From: an uncultured Mailhella sp. | GTDB lineage: Bacteria; Desulfobacterota; Desulfovibrionia; Desulfovibrionales; Desulfovibrionaceae | Direction: 5' to 3' | Assembly: GCA_910579055.1 (NCBI GenBank) | Contig: CAJTSU010000079.1 | Span: 1 to 9,428, forward strand | Length of the DNA stretch: 9,428 bases | In this document: one piece after another, positions 1 through 5,859 of the stretch | Position numbering within the stretch: the stretch's first letter is position 1 | Layout of the letters: each line of letters begins with the position of its first letter | The notes under the pieces: model-generated | Databases searched by the model: none | The model's input: the letters and a program-made list of their open reading frames with translations, nothing else | What the model was told of the DNA's origin: nothing | Translations under genes and position numbers: made by a program

Positions 1-105
1 GTATCCACGGCCGGCTTCGCTTGCGCCTCCGGCGGTCAGGGATATGTTCAACACTATTCTGGAACAGAGCCAAGAGTTAATATCAAAGAAAGGGAGAGCC
101 ATCTT
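1..105. other. Left-edge leader upstream of the dehydrogenase unit
   Basis: No complete gene is visible here. A Shine-Dalgarno-like AGGGAG at 91-96 precedes the ATG at 106 by nine bases and supports that start. Bases 10-14 and 29-33 (GCCGG and CCGGC) can pair and may be the remains of an upstream terminator or a dispersed GC-rich repeat. The frame starting at base 2 stays open until the TGA at 125-127, so the tail of an upstream gene overlapping the next start cannot be excluded. The stretch from about base 40 to 105 is clearly more A+T-rich than the genes. I could not define a convincing promoter. Confidence 0.3.
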
Positions 106-855
106 ATGCAGGAGACCCATGACTTGAGCAGACGTGCCTTCCTGCGGTATACCGGCCTTGTCACCGGAGCCGCCGCAACACTCGGACTGACAACTGCCTC
201 ACTGGCGGCCACAAAAACCGCACCGGCCAGGGACACAGAAGCGCATGCCGCTCACGCCACAGCGCAAGACAAGCCTCTTTCCCGCGGCTGGATGTTCTGC
301 AACAACGAACAGGAATTCGCCACGCTGTCCGCCGCAGCAGAACGGATTTTTCCGAAAGACGAAACCGGCCCCGGTGCAATAGAACTGGCTGTTCCCATCT
401 TCATCGACAACCAGCTTGCCGGGGCATACGGTTATAACGCACGGGAGTATCTCGCCGGCCCCTATCACTTTCCGGGAGCGCCCACTCAGGGATACCAGAC
501 GCCTCTTCTGCGCCGCGATCTGGTCAAGCGGGGACTTCTGGCTCTGAATAACGCGGCCCGGGAACGGTTCAAAAAAGACTTCCCCAAACTGAGCGACGCG
601 GAGCAGGATATTATCCTCACTGACTGCGCGGCCGGTAAACTTCCCGCCCGAGGGTTCACTTCAGACTATTTCTTCTCGATTTTGCGGATGCTGGTTCTGG
701 CGGGTGCCTACGCTGACCCGCTTTACAACGGCAACAACAATATGAACGGCTGGCGCATGAAGAAGTACCCGGGAGCGCAAATGGCCTATATCTCGCTCAT
801 AGCCGACGCCGAATTTGATTCTCCGGAGCCCATCTCCCTCTCCAGCATGCAATAA
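106..855 (+). CDS. Tat-exported gluconate 2-dehydrogenase subunit 3 family protein
   Basis: This 249-residue protein is the small (gamma-type) subunit of a membrane- or periplasm-associated FAD dehydrogenase. The N-terminus holds a twin-arginine signal: SRRAFLR at residues 8-14, a hydrophobic stretch at about 15-34, and a small-residue cleavage area near 34-40. The C-terminal part has the family signature, with FF.ILR at about 189-194, then ADPLYNGN at 203-210, NGWRMKKYPG at 214-223. In characterised gluconate 2-dehydrogenases this subunit carries the Tat signal that exports the signal-less flavoprotein bound to it. The next gene encodes just such a flavoprotein 15 bases downstream, so the two almost certainly form one complex and one transcript. 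The start at 106 is supported by AGGGAG upstream, and no other in-frame ATG, GTG or TTG lies upstream in the window. The substrate cannot be read from this subunit. Confidence 0.9.
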   Translation: MQETHDLSRRAFLRYTGLVTGAAATLGLTTASLAATKTAPARDTEAHAAHATAQDKPLSRGWMFCNNEQEFATLSAAAERIFPKDETGPGAIELAVPIFIDNQLAGAYGYNAREYLAGPYHFPGAPTQGYQTPLLRRDLVKRGLLALNNAARERFKKDFPKLSDAEQDIILTDCAAGKLPARGFTSDYFFSILRMLVLAGAYADPLYNGNNNMNGWRMKKYPGAQMAYISLIADAEFDSPEPISLSSMQ

Positions 856-870
856 TCCAAGGAACGCGAC

Positions 871-2580
871 ATGGCCAAAACAAGGAAAAAAGTAAACGTG
901 GTGACAGTGGGCGTGGGCTTCCTCGGCGGCCTGGTGCTTGCCGAATGTACCAAGGCCGGGCTTTCCGGGGTGGGGCTGGAACGCGGCGACCGTCGTGGGA
1001 TTAACGATTTTCAGGAAATGCACGATGAATGGCGCTACGCCGTCAATTACGCGCTCATGCAGGATCTTTCCAAGGAAACCGTCACCTTCCGCAATACCGA
1101 AGACATGCAGGCTTTGCCCATGCGCAGAATGGGTTCCTTTCTGCTGGGCGACGGACTGGGCGGAGCGGGAACGCACTGGAACGGCATGGCGTTCCGCTTT
1201 TCCCCGTATGACTTTCAGATTAAAACGCTGACAGAAGAGCGTTACGGCAAAAACAAACTGGGGCCGGACTATCAATTACAGGACTACCCTTTGACCTACG
1301 ACGAAATGGAGCCCTATTACACGGCGTTTGAAGAGGCCATTGGTATAGCCGGGGAACCGGGACATTTCAGCGGCAAGCGCTCCAAACCCTACGCCATGCC
1401 TCCGCTGGTAAAGACTCCGGTTCTCGCCAAATTCGAGCAGGCGGCCAGGAAAGTGAATTGCCATCCCTACATGATTCCGGCGGCCATTGCCTCCCAGCCC
1501 TTTACCACGCCGGACGGCATCGGGCACACCCCCTGCATGTATTGCGGTTTTTGCGAACGCTTCGCCTGCGAGTACGACGCCAAAGCCCAGCCCACCAACA
1601 CGTTCATTCCCGTTGCGGAAAAAACGGGCAACTGCGACATTCGTTGCAACGCCAATGTGGTGGAAATTCTCAAGCAGGGGGATCGCGTCACCGGGGTGCG
1701 CTATATCGACACGTTGACTCTGGAAGAATTTGTCCAGCCTGCCGATGTGGTGGTATTGTCCAGCTTTGTGATGAACAACGCAAAACTGCTCATGGTATCG
1801 AAAATCGGGCAGATGTATGACCCCCAAACCGGGCGCGGCACATTGGGCAAGGGGCTGTGTTATCAGATCACGCCCGGTACGACCATGTTCTTTGACGAGC
1901 CCATGAATCTTTTCGCCGGAGCAGGCGCACTGGGCGTATGCTACGACGATTTCAACGCCGACAACTTCAATCACGAAAAGCTCGATTTCATCCACGGCGG
2001 GGTCATTTCCCTGACGCAGACCGGCAAGCGCCCCATTGAAAGCAATTCCACTCCCTCCGGCACGCCCTCATGGGGGTCAGCGTTCAAGAAGGCTTCCATT
2101 CACAATTTCAACCGTTCTTTGAGTATCGGCGCGCAGGGTGCCTCCATGCCCTACAAATACAACTATCTTTCCCTTGACGACACATACAGGGACGCCTACG
2201 GCCTGCCTCTGCTGCGCATGACCTACAATTTCACCGACCAGGATCGCGCCCTGTTCCGGTTCATCGCCGGAAAAATCGAAGAAGCGGCCAGGGCCATGAA
2301 CCCCAAAGCCATGGACAGCAAAGCTTCTCCCAGAGACTACAACATCGTGCCCTACCAGACCACGCACAATACAGGCGGAACCATCACGGGCAAAAGCCCG
2401 GAAGACAGCGTGGTAAATTCGTATCTGCAACATTGGGATGTGAAAAACCTCTTTGTGGTAGGCGCGGGCAACTTTCCCCACAACGGCGGATGCAACCCCA
2501 CAGGTACGGCAGGCGCGTTGGGATTCCGTTGCGCCGAAGGTATTCTGAAATATGCCCAAAAGGGCGGCAGTCTGGTGTAA
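871..2580 (+). CDS. GMC-family FAD oxidoreductase, gluconate 2-dehydrogenase flavoprotein-like
   Basis: This 569-residue flavoprotein is the catalytic subunit of a probable periplasmic dehydrogenase for a sugar, sugar acid or polyol. The FAD-binding Rossmann motif GVGFLG is at residues 14-19, with an acidic residue (E37) closing the second strand. A second FAD segment, GDGLGGAGTHWNG, is at 93-105. A cysteine cluster, CMYCGFC at 222-228 plus C233, matches the Cys-rich segment usual in gluconate/sorbitol-type members. The C-terminal GMC domain has THNTGGT (H499) and HNGGCNPTGT at 537-546; H499 and N542 are the likely catalytic pair. There is no signal peptide, so export by hitch-hiking on the Tat subunit encoded just upstream is expected. 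AAGGA at about 859-863 is the ribosome site. The usual third subunit, a trihaem cytochrome c, is not encoded next to it; a monohaem c553 follows on the other strand. Family certain, substrate unknown. Confidence 0.92.
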   Translation: MAKTRKKVNVVTVGVGFLGGLVLAECTKAGLSGVGLERGDRRGINDFQEMHDEWRYAVNYALMQDLSKETVTFRNTEDMQALPMRRMGSFLLGDGLGGAGTHWNGMAFRFSPYDFQIKTLTEERYGKNKLGPDYQLQDYPLTYDEMEPYYTAFEEAIGIAGEPGHFSGKRSKPYAMPPLVKTPVLAKFEQAARKVNCHPYMIPAAIASQPFTTPDGIGHTPCMYCGFCERFACEYDAKAQPTNTFIPVAEKTGNCDIRCNANVVEILKQGDRVTGVRYIDTLTLEEFVQPADVVVLSSFVMNNAKLLMVSKIGQMYDPQTGRGTLGKGLCYQITPGTTMFFDEPMNLFAGAGALGVCYDDFNADNFNHEKLDFIHGGVISLTQTGKRPIESNSTPSGTPSWGSAFKKASIHNFNRSLSIGAQGASMPYKYNYLSLDDTYRDAYGLPLLRMTYNFTDQDRALFRFIAGKIEEAARAMNPKAMDSKASPRDYNIVPYQTTHNTGGTITGKSPEDSVVNSYLQHWDVKNLFVVGAGNFPHNGGCNPTGTAGALGFRCAEGILKYAQKGGSLV

Positions 2581-2737
2581 AATCGGAAGATGCCGCACCA
2601 GCCCCCCGAAAACTCCGCGAAGCGGGTTTGTCATCAGCCTGAAGACCGCTGCTCCGAATCCCGTCGGGGGAATAATTTCCCCCGATCCCCTTTATGTATT
2701 GCCGTTATGCCATCGAGGTAATCCGACCTCACCCAGC
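2581..2737. other. Convergent intergenic spacer
   Basis: This non-coding stretch lies between the ends of the flavoprotein gene and the convergent c553 gene. It holds the strong hairpin at 2664-2685 and a weaker one at 2715-2730 (GAGGT, six-base loop, ACCTC). I see no credible small gene in it. Confidence 0.6.
2664..2685. terminator. Hairpin, probable two-way terminator
   Basis: TCGGGGGAA (2664-2672) and TTCCCCCGA (2677-2685) are perfect 9-bp arms around a TAAT loop. The hairpin sits between two converging genes, as expected for a shared terminator. Neither side has a clean run of T: the plus side reads TCCCCTTTA. Intrinsic termination is therefore likely but not typical. Confidence 0.55.
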
Positions 2738-3049
2738 CTACAGCCTGGAGGCATAATCTGCCAGACTCTTCAGCTGCTCGTCCGACAAACGCTTGACCAC
2801 ACCGGTCATGACCTGTTTGCGCGGGCCGCCGAAACTGCCGTCCTTGTAGCCTTCCAGCATTTTCAACAATTCTGAGGCAGACTGCCCCTTGACAGGCTCA
2901 ACGCCTTCACCGGGAGAACGGCTGCCGTCAGCTCCATGACAGCTCTGGCAGTAGGTTTTGAACAGGTTTCCTGCGTCAGTGTCAGCAAACGCCATAGTCA
3001 CGGAAAAAAGGGATACTGCCGCCGCACATGCGATCAATACTTTCTTCAT
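2738..3049 (-). CDS. Cytochrome c553, periplasmic monohaem class I cytochrome c
   Basis: A 103-residue precursor with a Sec signal peptide (MKK, hydrophobic core, likely cleavage after AFA at residue 22) and a mature part of about 81 residues. The haem site CQSCH is at 34-38 and the distal ligand is M81 in KQVMTG. The spacing and conserved pieces (HGADGS, PVKGQ, GYKDGSFGG, LADYASRL) match Desulfovibrio cytochrome c553, a small low-potential electron carrier reported to accept electrons from dehydrogenases such as formate dehydrogenase. An in-frame ATG four codons upstream (to 3061) is possible. I chose 3049 because TGAGG at 3056-3060 lies six bases before it and a standard lysine-rich signal peptide then begins. 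It is convergent with the GMC dehydrogenase and divergent from the bd-like operon, so it could serve either. Family assignment is firm; partners are inferred. Confidence 0.92.
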   Translation of the reverse strand: MKKVLIACAAAVSLFSVTMAFADTDAGNLFKTYCQSCHGADGSRSPGEGVEPVKGQSASELLKMLEGYKDGSFGGPRKQVMTGVVKRLSDEQLKSLADYASRL

Positions 3050-3055
3050 GGTATG

Positions 3056-3060
3056 CCTCA
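3056..3060 (-). promoter_or_regulatory. Ribosome binding site deciding the c553 start
   Basis: Read on the minus strand this is TGAGG, six bases before the ATG at 3049-3047. The alternative ATG at 3061-3059 overlaps this site and has no comparable site upstream, which favours the shorter protein. Confidence 0.6.
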
Positions 3061-3081
3061 TTCTTTAAGGTGATTCAACAT

Positions 3082-3101
3082 CAGAACAGCATAATGTTCT
3101 G
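3082..3101. promoter_or_regulatory. Inverted repeat upstream of c553, candidate operator
   Basis: CAGAACA (3082-3088) and TGTTCTG (3095-3101) form perfect 7-bp arms separated by six A+T-rich bases. The element lies 33-52 bases before the c553 start. It is symmetric enough to bind a dimeric regulator, or it could fold in the 5' leader of the mRNA. I cannot assign a regulator: it does not match the CTG-N10-CAG LexA pattern or the TTGAT-N4-ATCAA FNR/CRP pattern. Confidence 0.4.
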
Positions 3102-3127
3102 CTCTCCCCCTTCCTTGTACTCTCCCC
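3102..3127. repeat. Short direct repeat CTCTCCCC, 18-base period
   Basis: CTCTCCCC occurs at 3102-3109 and again at 3120-3127 in a pyrimidine-rich block between the c553 start and the operon promoter. It adjoins the inverted repeat at 3082-3101. It may be a regulatory half-site pair or a chance feature. Confidence 0.25.
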
Positions 3128-3204
3128 TCGCATGAAAACTCCATGATAATCACGCAGTTAACAGCCAGGCAAATACGCAATCTGATCGTAATTTTCGAGG
3201 CTGC

Positions 3205-3234
3205 TGACGTCATCAATATCCTTCAGACTGATGA
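3205..3234. promoter_or_regulatory. Palindromic cluster, candidate operator for the bd-like operon
   Basis: TGACGTCA at 3205-3212 is a perfect 8-bp palindrome. Overlapping it, TCATCA (3210-3215) and TGATGA (3229-3234) are inverted copies 13 bases apart. The cluster lies just upstream of and over the -35 region of the proposed TATAAT promoter, a typical place for a regulator to act. No known regulator is assigned. Confidence 0.3.
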
Positions 3235-3246
3235 AAAATATCTTTC

Positions 3247-3252
3247 TATAAT
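3247..3252 (+). promoter_or_regulatory. Candidate sigma70 -10 box for the bd-like operon
   Basis: A perfect TATAAT lies 84 bases before the operon's first ATG, in the most A+T-rich part of the intergenic region. The -35 area, around TTCAGACTG at 3222-3230, matches the consensus poorly, so activation by a regulator is plausible. Transcription would begin near 3259, giving a leader of roughly 75 bases. Confidence 0.4.
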
Positions 3253-3335
3253 GGAAACTGACCCGCCGGCCTCGTATGATTGTTGCAGAGATAAAAACCG
3301 GATTTTTCGGCGTTGGAACAACAAAGGAACGAGGC

Positions 3336-4487
3336 ATGATTTCCCCTACCACGACAGACGCGGCCCTGCTGATACCGCCGCCCATGGCGTTGCCCGCACC
3401 ATCAGCCTTGCTGACGCTGCTCCAGGTACTCACTTTTTTCGGGCACCTGGTACTGGTGAACATCCTTCTCGGATCAGTCATGCTGGCCATCCTTGATCGC
3501 CGTGCGGCCATTCCGGACGAAAAAAACGGCGTGGCATTCATGCCTAAAACGCTGGCTCTGGCCGTCAACTTCGCCATCGCACCCTTTTTGTTTCTTCAGG
3601 TGCTGTACGGCAACTATCTGTACACAAGCATCATACTTATGACCGTATGGTGGCTGGCTCTTGTACCGGCCGTCATGCTGGCCTACTACGGGCTGTACCT
3701 GAGCGACAGCGAGATTCCCGTTTCCCGGCGCACGGTGCTCATCCCGACGGCGCTGCTGCTTTTGGCCGCGGCCTTCCTGCTGACCAGCGCCAGCACCCTG
3801 ATGCAGCGCCCGGATCAATGGCTGCACTGGTTCTCGGCTCCACACGGCATGCTGTTGAATTTGGGCGACGCCACGCTGTTCCCCCGCTATCTGCATATCG
3901 TCCTGGCATCTCTGGCCGCAGGCGGGCTAACCATGGCCTGGCGGGCGGATCGCAGCCTGCGGCATCCGGAAACAGACGTGGACGAAGCCCTTTGGCGTCG
4001 CCGCAGGGGGCTGGCGTGGTTTTTTCACACTTCGCTGGCTCAAATTGCGGCAGGTCTGCTCTTTCTGTTTACCCAGCCCGCTTCCATACGCGCGCTGTTT
4101 CTGGGGGGGAGTTTTCTCCATACCGCGGCGCTGATCCTGGCGGCGGCCTGCCTGATCCCGGCGCTGTTCATGGCCCGCCGCGGATGCCTCGGACTCACCA
4201 GCGCCGCCGCTCTCGGCGTCATTCTCGTGATGGTCTGTAACCGCTTCATGATCCGGGACGCCATGTTGCAACCGTATCACAAGCTACAGGCTTCTGTTTC
4301 CCCTGCGGCACTGGCCATGCCGCACGGTCAGAGTACAGCGCTGGCCATGTTCCTGATTTGCGCGGTCTTGAGCATTCCGGTGCTGGTGTGGCTGATCCGC
4401 GTTGTGCTTCATGCCTTGCGGAGCACCGGCGCGCTCCCTCAAAACAACCGCCGGGCAGGCGCGGAAGCTGAGGCAGGAGAGAACTGA
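3336..4487 (+). CDS. CydA-like polytopic membrane protein, bd-type-like subunit without quinol loop
   Basis: This 383-residue integral membrane protein has about nine hydrophobic segments (near 24-53, 73-93, 97-121, 132-152, 183-202, 228-247, 258-280, 285-303, 334-358). It resembles cytochrome bd subunit I. H37 followed nine residues later by G46 mirrors the helix-I haem ligand pattern of E. coli CydA (H19). NFAI at 78-81 matches CydA's NFA(L/I) helix. YLHIVLAS with H187 aligns by eye with the segment around CydA H186. LQPY at 311-314 resembles a degenerate form of CydA's GRQPW. The paired glutamates of the CydA proton path and the large quinol loop are not evident. The start at 3336 is chosen over an ATG at 3276 because AAAGGAA at 3323-3329 precedes it and the upstream residues are not membrane-like. 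The next gene begins one base after its stop. It probably pairs with that protein. Alignments are from memory, so the family call is moderately sure. Confidence 0.78.
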   Translation: MISPTTTDAALLIPPPMALPAPSALLTLLQVLTFFGHLVLVNILLGSVMLAILDRRAAIPDEKNGVAFMPKTLALAVNFAIAPFLFLQVLYGNYLYTSIILMTVWWLALVPAVMLAYYGLYLSDSEIPVSRRTVLIPTALLLLAAAFLLTSASTLMQRPDQWLHWFSAPHGMLLNLGDATLFPRYLHIVLASLAAGGLTMAWRADRSLRHPETDVDEALWRRRRGLAWFFHTSLAQIAAGLLFLFTQPASIRALFLGGSFLHTAALILAAACLIPALFMARRGCLGLTSAAALGVILVMVCNRFMIRDAMLQPYHKLQASVSPAALAMPHGQSTALAMFLICAVLSIPVLVWLIRVVLHALRSTGALPQNNRRAGAEAEAGEN

Positions 4488-4488
4488 T

Positions 4489-5859
4489 ATGGAATATCCC
4501 GTCTGGCATTTCGCGGGCATCAACTCGGGGTTGCTCATCGCTGTCATATCGGTACTGCATATGTTCATCGCCCAGTTCGCTGTGGGCGGCGGCATCTATC
4601 TGGTCTGGATGGAGTACAAGGCCTACCGCAAGCAAACGTTGGAATTATTGCCGTGGCTGGAACGTCATACCCGTTTCTTCCTGCTCGTGACCATGGTGTT
4701 CGGCGCGATCAGCGGGGTGGGCATCTGGTTCTCCATCAGCGTTGTGAATCCTGGCGGCACTTCTCTGCTGATCCATAACTTCGTTTTTTTCTGGGCCACT
4801 GAATGGCTTTTCTTCCTTCTCGAAGTGGTGTCGCTTCTGGCCTATTATTATACCTACCGCCTGAGCCGGGAAGGAGCCATGCCGCCTGAAACACACAAGC
4901 GCATCGGTCTGGTCTATGCCGTCGCGGGCTTTCTGTCGCTTGTACTGATCAACGGGATTATCACCTTCATGCTCAGCGCCGGGCAGGGTCCCGCCAGCGG
5001 TAGTGTGTGGCGCGCTTTTTTCAATCCCGGCTTCCTGCCCGGCACACTCTACCGTCTGGCCCTGAGCCTGATACTGGCCGGTATGTTCGCCCTGTTCACA
5101 GCGTCGCGCATCCGTTCCGAGTACGCCAAGCGGCTGGCAATCCGCTCCGGGGCTCTGTGGATTGTCTTTCCCTTTTTTCTGCTTCTGGCCACTTCTTTCC
5201 AATATTTCGCCGTGTTGCCGCCTGACCGGCAGGCGGCCATACTCCGGCGCACCGCTGATATCCATCCCTTTCTGAAAGCATACGGCTGGATTCTCTGCGT
5301 GGTGTTCTTGGGTGGCGTACAGGCCTTCATCCGGGCTGAACGCCTGCGCAGGCCGTTGTCTGTTCTCATTTTATGCACGGGCCTGATGCTGGTGGGCAGT
5401 TTTGAGTGGATACGTGAAGCCGGACGCCGCCCCTGGATAGTTGAAGGTCTGATGTACTCCAATGGAATCAGCATTGCGCAGGCTGTACAGGCGCAGGCAA
5501 AAGGCGCGGCGTCACAGTCCGGTTGGCTCCGGCTGCTCGATACCATGCTCGAACCTGACGCCGAGGGCTCACTCCCGGCCCACAGTGTTCCCCTGGATGA
5601 CGGCCTGACCCGCGGCGCGCTGTTGTTCGCCCAGCAATGTCATGCCTGTCACGGCCTGAACGCCCCGCGCATCGACATCCTCCCCCGCGTCGCGCGTCTG
5701 ACCCCGGAAGGCCTTGCGGCCCAGCTCCAGGGGCAGGGAAAACGACTGGATTACATGCCGCCTTTTGCGGGCAATCAGGCCGACCGCGACGCGCTGGTCA
5801 TCTACCTGAAACAGGCAAGCGTTTCATACCGGCCCACACCGACTCCGGAGGCACAATGA
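4489..5859 (+). CDS. CydA-like membrane protein with C-terminal cytochrome c domain
   Basis: A 456-residue fusion of a bd-like membrane core (about eight helices, residues 13-305) and a periplasmic class I cytochrome c domain (about 370-445). H24 and G33 repeat the helix-I H-x8-G pattern of CydA. FFLLE (E112) with E105 resembles the CydA glutamate helix. ING at 154-156 matches the conserved helix after it. EAGRRPWIVEG at 310-320 is a good copy of the CydA GRQPW motif. The position equivalent to CydA H186 appears to be R189 in TLYRLALS. The long quinol-binding loop is absent. The cytochrome domain has CHACH at 384-388 and a likely Met ligand, M423 in DYMPPFAG. The start at 4489, after AGGAG at 4475-4479, is chosen over an ATG at 4402 because that would overlap the previous gene. 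The pattern fits bd-superfamily members that use cytochrome c rather than quinol, but O2 reduction is unproven. Confidence 0.82.
   Translation: MEYPVWHFAGINSGLLIAVISVLHMFIAQFAVGGGIYLVWMEYKAYRKQTLELLPWLERHTRFFLLVTMVFGAISGVGIWFSISVVNPGGTSLLIHNFVFFWATEWLFFLLEVVSLLAYYYTYRLSREGAMPPETHKRIGLVYAVAGFLSLVLINGIITFMLSAGQGPASGSVWRAFFNPGFLPGTLYRLALSLILAGMFALFTASRIRSEYAKRLAIRSGALWIVFPFFLLLATSFQYFAVLPPDRQAAILRRTADIHPFLKAYGWILCVVFLGGVQAFIRAERLRRPLSVLILCTGLMLVGSFEWIREAGRRPWIVEGLMYSNGISIAQAVQAQAKGAASQSGWLRLLDTMLEPDAEGSLPAHSVPLDDGLTRGALLFAQQCHACHGLNAPRIDILPRVARLTPEGLAAQLQGQGKRLDYMPPFAGNQADRDALVIYLKQASVSYRPTPTPEAQ

Noticed and set aside
661..1275. 204-codon minus-strand open frame across the dehydrogenase gene junction
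   Set aside because: It covers the conserved C-terminus of the small subunit and the FAD-binding region of the flavoprotein on the other strand and has no ribosome site or domain.
1276..1995. 239-codon minus-strand open frame inside the GMC flavoprotein gene
   Set aside because: The plus frame holds the conserved Cys cluster and the continuous GMC protein; the antisense frame is a shadow.
3082..3101. LexA or FNR/CRP box
   Set aside because: The inverted repeat fits neither the CTG-N10-CAG nor the TTGAT-N4-ATCAA pattern, so no regulator was named.
3276..3335. N-terminal extension of the first CydA-like protein from ATG 3276
   Set aside because: A good ribosome site precedes the ATG at 3336, the extension is not membrane-like, and it would shorten the leader after the TATAAT box to about 17 bases.
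5637..5855. Long N-terminal extension of the heptahaem protein from ATG 5637
   Set aside because: It lies wholly inside the cytochrome c domain of the previous gene in another frame. The ATG at 5856 has GGAGG upstream and the common ATGA overlap.
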